From Agrostemma githago (taxonomy: Eukaryota > Streptophyta > Magnoliopsida > Caryophyllales > Caryophyllaceae), in NCBI GenBank assembly GCA_958450325.1, contig OY288239.1:44733811-44797810 (forward strand): 64,000 nt of DNA, in the 5' to 3' direction. Position 1 is the first letter of the stretch, and every line of letters starts with the position of its first letter. The position numbers were made by a program, and so were the translations under genes. Below are positions 22,286-32,145 of the stretch, piece by piece. The notes under the pieces were generated by a model that saw only the letters and a program-made list of their open reading frames with translations, made no database searches and was not told the DNA's origin.

Positions 22286-22945
22286 GTAGTCGAGTGTCGT
22301 CAGTGTTGGTGTGGGGGTGTTGGATGTCAGTCGTCAGTCGTCGATAATCTGTTCTCTAGTTTCAGTAATCTTTGTCAGTCTTGCAGCGCCAATTTTTGGC
22401 ATTTGATAATTATGGTTGTTGATTAATTTGTGATAATATTTTGGTTGGTTTGGAGAGTTGTCAGCCCCTCACGTGATCCTACTTGGGTCATTACAAACGT
22501 GAGGTTTTATTTGCAGGTGCCTTAGAGAAGAAGGACCTGATTGTTGCTCCCGGTCTTAGGTGATTTGATCGCACCAAGACCATTTTGAAAAATCCAAAAT
22601 CTTCTTTTTCTTTTATTTTTCCCGATTTGTGCGGAATTCGGACGAGGTGACGTGATTACACCTACGCCCTTTCCCATCTTATCGATTTTTCCTTTTTCTT
22701 TTCATTTTCCTTTTATTTTCTCTTCTTTTTCTTTTTTTCTTTTTATTTTCTTCATTTTGAAAAATCAAAAATACAAAAACATTTGAAAAATTATCAAAAA
22801 TCCAAAAACATTTGAAAAATCATAAAAATTCAAAAAGATTTTCCGTTCTTTTCTCTTTTTATTCTTTTTCGATTCTTCCTCTACTTGTGCATTGTGGACA
22901 ATGCACGGTTTTAGTGTGGGGGAGGGATCTACTATCCTTTTTCTT

Positions 22946-22979
<34 letters not shown>

Positions 22980-23799
22980 CATTTTTCCTTTAAAAAACCA
23001 AAAAACCCAAAAAAAATTCATTTTAGTTTTCTTTTTTTCTTTTATTTTTGTTTTTGTGCCACTTGTATTGCCTCACATTTCCTTCTTGTAGGTACACCGC
23101 CAACCATTTAGCATGGACACGTAAGGTAGCGGTAATATTTTCTACCTTCGTTTTTACCCTTTCTCTTATGCATGGGAGTTTGGGCGTATATGCTATTTGG
23201 AGGTTCACTTGGTGAACATTTTGAAATTGGTGGTTGTGATTGTGTTGACTTAATGGAGTTCGGAGTGCTTGGCTATATTTGTGATTTTGTTTTGTTTTCT
23301 TGTGTTTTTGTCATTTTTGTGTGTTCTTTTTCATTGTGTGTATAATTTGTCTAGGTAAAGTTTTCGAAAACTCGATTTTGAGTTTAGGCCGAGTGTTTAT
23401 TACTCCCTTGTTAGTAACCTTTTTTGATTTTTGGACATGTTTCTAGTAGAATGACCTTGAACCAATTTTTGCATTGGATTTTTACCATAAGTCCATCTTT
23501 TCTACTAGGAGTCTACATCGAGATTTGCATTTGACCACCTTGACCACCCATGGAGTGATAAGGCCTTGGTTACCGTTCCCCGTTCTCTTAGGTGACCTTA
23601 CTTGGGAAGCCACTTCTTTAGTCCAAATTTCATCCTTTTATGGGTTCGGAGGGGGTGCACACCCGACTAGCCTATTTTCTACCATTCACCCATTTCCACA
23701 AATAAGTTTGCAAGAATATGCTTTACCTTGATCTCAAATGAACTATCTAGCCAAAAAAAGCTATTCAAAAAGAAAAAGGGAAAAATGAAGAAGAAGGGC
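22286..23799. other. Non-coding 3' region of H0, part 1
   Basis: No supported gene. The stretch is pyrimidine-rich (22600-23060), contains AAAAATCCAAAAACATTTG-type short repeats near 22740-22840, a run of about 32 T at 22948-22979 and the phrase TTAGTGTGGGGGAGGG near 22911 that copies the polypurine-tract context. Frames at 22812-23111 and 23474-23984 are low complexity. Confidence 0.6.
22948..22979. repeat. poly(T) tract
   Basis: About 32 consecutive T in the pyrimidine-rich 3' region of H0. Confidence 0.9.
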
Positions 23800-24307
23800 G
23801 TTATGTTATGGGAAAAAAACCCTCGCTCGAAATAATGGGGAAAGAAAACCGAAAAGAAAATCAAAATCTCAAAAATCGTTCCCAAATCCAAATAATCCCT
23901 TGGTTGACTTATTGCCGTGAAATGCCTACTAGAGGACCGAGTCCCGAGGAAGGAAAATAGCGGTGATTTGTCAATCTTTACCATTTCGCAAACACATCCA
24001 TCTTTTTGGTCTAATTGGCTTTCTCGAGTTTGGGACGATCCTCTAGGCTTAGCTTAGGAGACGGCATAACACTTACCTACAGTGCTTACTAACTCCATGG
24101 TTCTCACTTATCCACTCCATTTATCGTCCCGTTGTAGGCATCTCTAGTGGAATTAGACGGACCTTGGTAAATTTTCAATGTTTTTATTGATTGATTGTCA
24201 TCCTATTAGGATCTTATCCATGTCAATTTGTGTTACTAATTTGGTAGTGTTCTCGCTTGTCTTAAGCTCAAATCGGTGCTTTCTACGCCGTTTCGATGAG
24301 GGATTCG
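23800..24307 (+). repeat. 508-bp direct duplication, left copy
   Basis: Starts GTTATGTTATGGGAAAA and ends GATGAGGGATTCG. It is repeated at 25112-25620 with very few changes (for example 7 against 8 A, CTCGCTCG against CTCGATCG). The two copies enclose an E-type solo LTR. Confidence 0.9.
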
Positions 24308-25111
24308 TGCGTTGTTTTGATCGGTTCATATCTCGAGTTATACTTGGAATTTCATAGTCATTCAAAATGGAGGAGATAGATTTCGAGCTTATCTTTCCAG
24401 TGACTGCTCATGAAGGTTCATTGAACAAGTATTGACGAAGTTATGCCCCAAACAAGTCAGCTGTGCATTGAAAAACTCTGCTGTTAAATTCTTTGACGGA
24501 ATTGTTTTTTTTGCCTCGATTTTCTTTAAAGCTTTCAATAAATTCCCGAGGAGAAGAGCTGCTATTTTCAAGTCTGTTTAATCAAGACTACTCGAGCAAA
24601 CAAGGGCCTTGCATCTGATTTGGAGCATGGAAAGTAGGCTGATTGTGTTCTCACTTATTCATTGTATCTAGCTATTTAGTTCTAGCCTAGTTCATTTCTC
24701 TTTCTTTGTTTTTGTCACCCACTTTAAGAGGCTTGACTATTCTGGTTGGCCTCTCTTTGGTTTCTTTTGTAGGCTATAAATAGCCACCCATTAGATGCAT
24801 AAATCATTCAACCTTCATCAAACAAAATCTGAGTTAAGCTTTGCTTTCCTTTTCGTCTTTGTTGTTCACAAGACAAAGTATTAGAGTAAGTCGCGTTACA
24901 AGCTCTATACTCGCTATTTCAATCGAGTGTTTGAATTAGCACCCGCTTTGTTGAGGTATAGGTCTATCTCACTTAGCACACTATCCTTGGTTACATTCTA
25001 TCATCACTTTACAGCAACTATTTCAACCTGATTTCGTTGCTTTGTTTCGTTCATTTCAATTTACTATCAATCTCCAAATAACTTGTTCAAAGTTCATTCC
25101 AAATCACATCA
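24297..25111 (+). mobile_element. Solo LTR of the E3-type family, 5' end blurred
   Basis: The sequence GTTGTTTTGATCGG, TCGAGTTATACTTGGAATTT, TCATTCAAAATGGAGGAGAT matches, in reverse complement, the LTRs at 38032-39046 and 39720-40610. It ends AAATCACATCA at 25111 with a normal CA terminus. The expected TGATGCGAGTTC start has merged with host sequence GATGAGGGATTCG, so the first bases are recombined. No primer site follows. Confidence 0.75.
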
Positions 25112-25620
25112 GTTATGTTATGGGAAAAAAAACCCTCGATCGAAATAATGGGGAAAGAAAACCGAAAAGAAAATCAAAATCTCAAAAATCGTTCCCAAAT
25201 CCAAATAATCCCTTGGTTGACTTATTGCCGTGAAATGCCTACTAGAGGACCGAGTCCCGAGGAAGGAAAATAGCGGTGGTTTGTCAATCTTTACCATTTC
25301 GCAAACACATCCATTTTTTTGGTCTAATTGGCTTTCTCGAGTTTGGGACGATCCTCTAGGCTTAGCTTAGGAGACGGCATAACACTTACCTACAGTGCTT
25401 ACTAACTCCATGGTTCTCACTTATCCACTCCATTTATCGTCCCGTTGTAGGCATCTCTAGTGGAATTAGACGGACCTTGGTAAATTTTCAATGTTTTTAT
25501 TGATTGATTGTCATCTTATTAGGATCTTATCCATGTCAATTTGTGTTACTAATTTGGTAGTGTTCTCGCTTGTCTTAAGCTCAAATCGGTGCTTTCGACG
25601 CCGTTTCGATGAGAGATTCG
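25112..25620 (+). repeat. 508-bp direct duplication, right copy
   Basis: Second copy of 23800-24307. The unique H0 sequence continues after it from GTGATTTATTTTCTC. Confidence 0.9.
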
Positions 25621-25885
25621 GTGATTTATTTTCTCTTTGGTTGCGACTATCTTTTCATGTGTCTTTCTTGTTTTATGTGTTTGTGTGTGTATTAGTCGCA
25701 ACCCCAATTTTGAGCAAGCCCCAACTTGCCTTGCATGGAGGTACTCTACCTCATGGGTATCTCGATGTGAGTTGAAGGGACGGAGCAGACCCGTTAATTG
25801 CCCCGTATCGGCTTAGCATAGTCTAGCTTAATTAGTAGTAGCTAATTTCTTTTTGGGTCTTTGCTCGAGGACGAGCAACGGTTTA
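25621..25885. other. Non-coding 3' region of H0, part 2
   Basis: No gene. It ends with TTTGCTCGAGGACGAGCAACG just before the polypurine tract, a phrase typical of Athila 3' regions and paralleled in H2 near 50548 (TTACTCGAGGCCGAGTAAAG). Confidence 0.6.
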
Positions 25886-25896
25886 GTGTGGGGGAA
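25886..25896 (+). other. H0 polypurine tract
   Basis: GTGTGGGGGAA immediately precedes the 3' LTR start TTGTTGTG. Confidence 0.8.
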
Positions 25897-25897
25897 T

Positions 25898-27403
25898 TGT
25901 TGTGTGCCAAATTTAGACCATTTTCCCTCCCATTTAGACCCGTTTTTCCTCCGTTTTGCGAGAATAGAGTGCAATTATCGCCGTATTTTGCGTAGTTCTC
26001 GCATTAGTGTCTCTCTTTTGCATTTTATGTGTTTTTGGTAGTTTTCTGTCTATTTTGATAGAATTTTGACCGAAAACGAGTATGAGCTTTTACGAGCATG
26101 AGAGAGATACGGTCCAAGAGCAAAGCACACAACCGAAAGTTCTAGTAATCCAATTGATCGACGAAGAAAGAGACCGGAAAAGAGGAGAGACTCCACCGGG
26201 TGAAGTTTCACCCGGTGAGTCATCACCGGGCGAAGTTTCGCCCGACGACATTTTCCACTCCCCGAAGATTTTCATGGCAGCTACCACCGGGCGAAATTTC
26301 GCCCGATGGAGAAAGACGCCAAAAATGACGATTCGTGAAGAAAATCTCACCGGGTGAAATTTCACCCGGTGGTGCCTATGTCGTCAACCGCAGGGTGAAG
26401 TTTTGCCCCATGAAGATGCAAAGGGTGAAGGTCTAGGCTTAATGAAGAAGGATTGGATTATGGGCCTTAAACTTGTGTGACCCATTAAGGAACTCTATAT
26501 ATACTTATCCTAGGGTTTTGAGACAGAGGAGGAAGTAGAATCTTAAATTGTGCCTCCTTAGCTTAGGGTAGAAGATCTCCATAGTAGTAGTAGTAGTTTG
26601 TAGTAAGTTTCCTAGAAAATTATCTAAACAATTAGTAGATCTACTTAGTATTAGTGTAATTAGTAGACAAGTTTCCATCTTTGTTTAAGATTATTGAAAA
26701 TTCAAGGGTTTTGCAAGGGTTTATGTGACAAAACTCTTGTATTATTTCTTGAAGATTTATATTGCTTATATTGAAGATTGAAGACTTATGCATGGATTAG
26801 TGACAAATTCTTGTATATTTCTCCCAAGATTCAATCTTTATTATTAATCTTCAACTTCCACCTTAGATTTCTCCATAGTTGGTAAATTCTCTCCTCTCCC
26901 TTCTCTCCATTAGTTAGCTTATGTTTTTCTCTCCTTTCTTAGTTTTTCTCTTAGTATAATTGTTAGTGTAATTTTCTTAGTTTCTCTCTTAGTGTAATTT
27001 TTAGTGTAGTTTTCTAAGTTTCTCTCTTAGTGTAATTGTTAGTGTAGTTTTCTTAGTTTCTCTCTTAGTATAATTGTTAGTGTAGTTTTTATGCATGCTT
27101 TAGTTAGATTATCCTTAGTGTATTGTTGATTATCACCATGACTAGTGAGTAAATTTTCTTGTTGGAAAATTAGGGAAGAGGATTTGGATTACTTGATTCA
27201 AGGGATGTTGGTGGGTTGTTTACTTGTTGATTATCAATTTTAAGGTTTTTGTGTCTTTGTTGACCTAGAATCGCGACTAGGCCGACCTTGACTCGCCTCT
27301 ACCAATATGGGGAAACTCGGGGTAGAAATTACTTTAATTTGAGACTTACCCTTTCGTCGCGAAAGCGGGTTTAGGTAGATTGGGTGAAGAAACCGAAAGG
27401 AGT
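25898..27403 (+). repeat. H0 3' LTR, truncated by H1
   Basis: Matches the 5' LTR from TGTTGTGTGCC through the palindrome array (26193-26430), TATA-like box (26494-26502) and 38-bp repeats (about 26938-27089) to GAAACCGAAAGG near 27400. There the H1 LTR begins. The last roughly 310 bp of the LTR are missing here and not found further right. Confidence 0.85.
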
Positions 27404-27719
27404 TGATAAGTGTAGTTTGTAGTGCCTAATTTGTTGTGTTTTGGTCCCTTTTTCCTTGCGGAATCGCTCCTTGGGAGCGGTTCATGGGCTACTTATGCTT
27501 CCTCTAGCTCGTTTCAGATTCCCGAGACCATTCATGAAGAGTTGGAGCGATTCCGACTCAATACATACACTTTTCGGAGCTAACGAAGCGAAGGAACGAT
27601 CACTTGATGCCTTAGACTCGATCCCGAGACCCGAGAGTCGATAAGAAGTCCATGTGAAGCAAGGGGGAACCTTAAAGATCATATTGGAGGTCTACAAGAC
27701 TCATCCCCGACGGGTATGG

Positions 27720-27787
27720 CCTCATCCCGTCCGGGATGAGGTGCACAAAAGAGAGTTGTTCTGATCTGAGCCCGTCCCGGTCGGGAC
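27720..27787. repeat. GC-rich palindromes in H1 LTR
   Basis: CCTCATCCCG and CGGGATGAGG (27720-27729, 27732-27741) form a 10-bp-arm hairpin; GTCCCG/CGGGAC (27774-27779, 27782-27787) form another. A CCCCGACGGG remnant lies just upstream. They sit about 300 bp from the LTR start. Confidence 0.85.
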
Positions 27788-27841
27788 CATGGTGCTGTAA
27801 CCCGCCTTTGTTTCCTTTCTTCTCCCTCATTCATGTAACCA

Positions 27842-27849
27842 TATAAATA
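27842..27849 (+). promoter_or_regulatory. TATA-like box of H1 LTR
   Basis: TATAAATA downstream of the palindromes, at a relative position similar to the H0 box. Function inferred. Confidence 0.4.
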
Positions 27850-28411
27850 CTTCCCTCTTGTATTGTTTATAAAACTGACCTTACATTAGACTCTCTTAAG
27901 CCTCTCTACAAGAAAAAACCCTAGATTTAGAGTTCATCCTTTTAGACTAATCTTCCCTTAATCCTTAGTTAATCTCCTTTTAATCTAGTTTGTAACTAGT
28001 CTTGTATTAAGTGGGTACTTGAAGATTTCTCCAAGCTTGACATCCTTGGGATTGATTTGGGTTCTTGTTTATGCAAGTTTACATCTTTTTCTTCATCTAG
28101 TTGTTGGTATAATCTTCTCTACTCTTGTTTTTGTTTATTTAATCAAGTTTATGTTAATCTTAGTTTGATTATGAGTGATTAGATTCCTTGTGGGGTTAGT
28201 AGGAGGATTAAGTGTGGATTATGGGTGATTAGGGCTTGATTATGGGTAAAGGGTGAATCTTTGTTGTTAGTCACATGTTGGGCACACTATGTGTTTGTTG
28301 AATTGCTTGTTTGAGTTGTAGTGACCATGCTTCTCATGCTAGTCTTCCTCTACTCATTATTTGTCTAGTATGTGATTATGTTGAGAATAGTCTTAGACAC
28401 AAGAGTGTGGA

Positions 28412-29285
28412 TGATGTGAGTTGATATGAACTTTGAAACAAGAATGTAAAGATGGATTAATATTCTAAAATGGAACGTGAATGAGTAACCAAAACAGAAA
28501 GAAAGGATAGTTTTATGGATGAATGAACCGTAACAAAGGATAGTATGCTAGGTGAAGTAGACCTATACTTCAACAAAGCGGTTGCTAGATCAAACACTCG
28601 ATTGAAATAGCGAGTTTAGAGCTTGTAACGCGACTTACTCTAGACTTTGTCTTGTAAACTACAAGGACGAAACAGAAAGCTTAGCTTTACTCAAGTTTTA
28701 ATTTGCAAATTGGATGATGTTTATTCCTTCAAATGACCGGCTATATATAGCCTACAAGAGCCCTTAAATCGGTTGGTTTAGGGTGACAAAAACAAGGCTA
28801 AAACTATGTGAACATGGAGCTAATTACAAAGTAGGGAGCTAATAACAAAGAGATGTGAACTTGGAGCTAATAACTATGCTAAGTGAAGAGTAATCAGCCG
28901 TGGTCTTCTTATGTGAACATGGAGATGAAAACAAAGCTTGAGTAGGAGTAATGAGGCGCGGCAAAGGTGTGAACATGGAGCCAAAAACAAGGCTAACAAG
29001 AGAGCCTTTTGACCGTGTACACCATGAGAACACAATCAGCTCTAAAACCTTCTTAACTTCAGTCCATTACTCATGCTTGAATGATTGTGACCCTAAGTTA
29101 ATGTCTTCACTTTACCTTGATTAGTTGCTCCTTTATTCAGCTCAAATTCGAGCTAGCTCCATTATTGAAGATGACTTCTTATTATTGCTAATCTAGCTGG
29201 CCTAAGCTTAAGTACGAGCTAGTATTCTTTAGTTGAGCTCTTTAGAACTTCCTTACTTGGATTAGTGGCTTCTTGATTCGGATCA
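28412..29285 (-). repeat. E1 3' LTR (874 bp)
   Basis: Element-strand start TGATCCGAATCAAG at 29285 and end ACTCACATCA at 28412. A TATA-containing palindrome-like GGCTATATATAGCC lies near 28738-28753. Confidence 0.9.
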
Positions 29286-31252
29286 TCTCCTCCCCCTTGA
29301 CAAGGAATTGTCCTCAATTCTGAAATGTTATCTTTATCAAGGTATAGAAGAAGTTCTTCTTTTAGGAAGGTGGCTTGAACTCCATACCCATCCGGCAACT
29401 TCAACTTGTAAGTTCTGTGATTACCCTTGTGCGGAACTTCTGGTTGTGACTTCCATTTGCTTTCTCCTTGGTTTGGGAACTCCTTCATACTTACGTTAGC
29501 CAAAGACAAGTCATCCCTTATGAAGAGCCTTGTACTTCTGTTTTTGTTGTGCTCTCCTTTGTAGGCCGTTCTCATTATGTATCCTGAATTACCTTGGGGT
29601 GCAAAGGAGGTTTCCTTTAGGAGGAAGTCTTACCTGCAAAATAAGCTCATCAAAAGTATCAAAAGAGTTAGTCTTGAGCTTGGCAAGTGCTTCAGCCTCC
29701 ATGGAGTAGTAGTCCTTCCAATTCTCAATTCCAATTGTGCCTGCATCTAAGGTGGTTGAATGTGTGTTGTTACAAGATAATGTGTTATCCATGTCTTTGA
29801 CCTCACCCTCTTCATACCTTAAGATCTCATGATCTTTACTAGGCATTAAACAGGATGGTATTCCGTTAGAGATAATAGCACCTGGTTCCTTTTGCCACTC
29901 TTCTTCACTATCACTCTTAATCTTAATGGGTTCCTCCTTGGCGGTTTCCAACTCCCCCTCTTCTACAGCAAGTCCTCCCAACCCTTTATTAGCAAACATT
30001 GAAAGGCTGGGTTTTCCGACTTTGTTAGCTAACATGTTACACACACTTTGAGGGGTCATGGGTTTGAGTATAATTTTCTTTCCCTTATCATTCAACTCAT
30101 ACTCATTCCTCCTCCCATGGTGAACTACGTCCCTATCAAACTGCCAAGGACGGCCTAATAGTATGTGACAAGCGTCCATAGGTATAACATCACATAGAAC
30201 CTCATCAACGTAGGATCCCATGGTTAAACCAACCCTCACTTGTTTATTGACCCTTACCTTGTTTCCGTTGTTTAACCAATGTAATGCATAAGGGTTAGGG
30301 TGATTGGTAGTAGCTAGACCTAGTTTGTCCACCATTACAGTTGAGGCAACGTTGGTACAACTACCTCCATCAATGATTAGACTACACCATTTGTTTTTAA
30401 CTTGACACTTAGTATGGAACAGTTGGTCTCTCTGTTCAGTGTCGTGTTGAATTGGGTTAGCATGTAGAGTACGTAGTACTAGGAGTGTGTCATAAGCCGG
30501 AGGTTCATAAGCCTCAAAGTCTTCTTCCTCTTCCTCCCCTTCCTCATTAACATTAAAAACAGCTCCTATACGTTGTTCCTCCTCCCATATCTCATCCCTA
30601 ATGGTGATTACCTCTCTTAAGGTCACAACTCTTTTGTTAGGACATGCGTTTTTGTAATGACAAAACCCTTGACATTTGAAACAACGTACCTTAGATAGAC
30701 TAGTTTCAGTGGTTGTTTTGGGGGTAGACTGAGGTGGGGTGCGGGGTTATTCTTAATCACAAGGGGTTGATTAGTATTAGTAGGATTGATTCTATTACTA
30801 TCATCCGTTCGTGACCAAGTATGGTTCTTACTAGACTCACCCTCATGTCTTCCCTTCCCTTGTGCCTCAATTTTTAGACACAACCCACATAAGGTATCAA
30901 AATCAGAATAAGGACACAAATCAACCGTATTGGCTATACTACGATTTAACCCTCGTAAGAACCTAGCCATTTTTATCTCTTCATTCTCTTCTACTTCTCC
31001 CATTAGAACCAGGTTTTCAAATTCCTCTATATATTCACTAACACTCATTTTTCCTTGCACAAGGTTAGCAATCTTTTTGTATAAGGACAACTTGTGCGTA
31101 GTTGGAACATACCTCTTACGTAGTTTACGTTTTAAGGACTCCCAAGAAGTAATCTTACCCTTCCCACTTCTGGTGCGTTGTACCTTAAGCCCCTCATACC
31201 AAAGGGAAGCTCCTTTGCTTAGCTTTAGGATGGCGTATTTGCACCTCTCTTC
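29219..31252 (-). pseudogene. E1 gag-protease, main part (broken)
   Basis: Minus-strand pieces cover Gag (ERCKYAILKLSKGASLWYEG, then MSVSEYIEEFENLVLMGEVE), a zinc-knuckle region, protease (LIIDGGSCTNVAST, HILLGRPWQFDRDVVHHG) and a C-terminal tail ending in the 3' LTR. Frameshifts near 30740 (before the knuckle) and near 29580-29590 break the frame. The N-terminus (MAGVLNFEDPTFLEQLKKAL) was separated by E2 and is at 35268-35492. In intact relatives (E2) the same protein is one 749-residue frame. No polymerase domains are present, so E1 was non-autonomous even before E2 inserted. Confidence 0.85.
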
Positions 31253-32145
31253 TGATGTGAGTTGATATGAACTTTGAAACAAGAATGTAAAGATGGATTA
31301 GTATTCTGAAATGGAACGTGAATGAGTAACCAAAACAGAAAGAAAGGATAGTTTTAAGGATGAATAAACCGTAACCAAGGATAGTATGCTAGGTGAAGTA
31401 GACCTATACTTCAACAAAGCGGTTGCTAGATCAAACACTCGATTGAAATAGCGAGTTTAGAGCTTGTAACGCGACTTACTCTAGACTTTGTCTTGTAAAC
31501 TACAAGGACGAAACAGAAAGCTTAGCTTTACTCAAGTTTTAATTTGCAAATTGGATGATCTTATTCCTTCAAAATGGCCGGCTATTTATAGCCTACAAGG
31601 TCCCTTAAACCGGTTGGTTTAGGGTGACAAAAACAAAGCTAAGACTAATGTGAACTAGGAGCTAATTACAAGGTTGGAGCTAATAACAAAGCTAGTGTAA
31701 ACATGGAGTTAAAACCAAAGCTAGGGAGTTAAAACCAAAGCTAGGGAGTTAAAACCAAAGCTTCACCAAGAGTAACCAGCCGTGTGTAGTCTTGTGTGAA
31801 CATGGAGCCAACAACAAAGCTTGAGTGTACACACCATGTGAACATGGAGCCAAAAACAAGGCTAATAAGAGAGCCTTTTGACCGTGTACACTAAGAGAAC
31901 ACAACCAGCTCCTTAACTTCAGTCCACTACTCATGCTTGAATGATTGTGACCCTAAGTTAATGTCTTCATTTCACCTTGATTAGTTGCTCCTTTATTCAG
32001 CTCAAATTCGAGCTAGCTCCATAATTGAAGATGACTTCTTATTATAACTAATGTAGCTGGCCTAAGCTTAAGTAGGAGCTAGTATTCTTTAGTTGAGCTC
32101 TTTAGAACTTCCTTACTTGAATTGGTAGCTCCTTGATTCGGATCA
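31253..32145 (-). repeat. E2 3' LTR (893 bp)
   Basis: Element-strand TGATCCGAATCAAGG...AACTCACATCA. It contains a palindromic TATA-like core GGCTATTTATAGCC at 31580-31593 and three repeats of CTAGGGAGTTAAAACCAAAG near 31705-31760. Confidence 0.9.

Larger units (their letters stand above)
14297..27403 (+). mobile_element. H0: Athila-like LTR retrotransposon, polymerase deleted
   Basis: Order: 5' LTR 14297-16141, tRNA-Asp-type primer site 16145, gag, protease, a polymerase-less gap with a palindrome array, env-like ORF, long non-coding 3' region, polypurine tract, 3' LTR from 25898. Such a layout with an extra ORF downstream of pol is known from Athila/Tat-lineage Ty3/gypsy elements. No RT, RNase H or integrase motif was found between 18930 and 19786, so H0 could move only with help. 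It is interrupted by Cassandra (20717-21448), a solo E-type LTR (about 24297-25111) and H1 (from 27404). The remainder of its 3' LTR is not seen in the window. Confidence 0.85.
27404..28411 (+). repeat. H1 5' LTR, first part
   Basis: Runs from TGATAAGTG to the E1 insertion; the LTR continues at 36412-36815. It contains GC-rich palindromes at 27720-27741 and 27774-27787 and a TATA-like TATAAATA at 27842-27849. The reading frames at 27441-27682 have no domain. Confidence 0.8.

Noticed and set aside
22812..23111. 99-codon Phe-rich frame
   Set aside because: Translation of poly(T)/CT-rich sequence.
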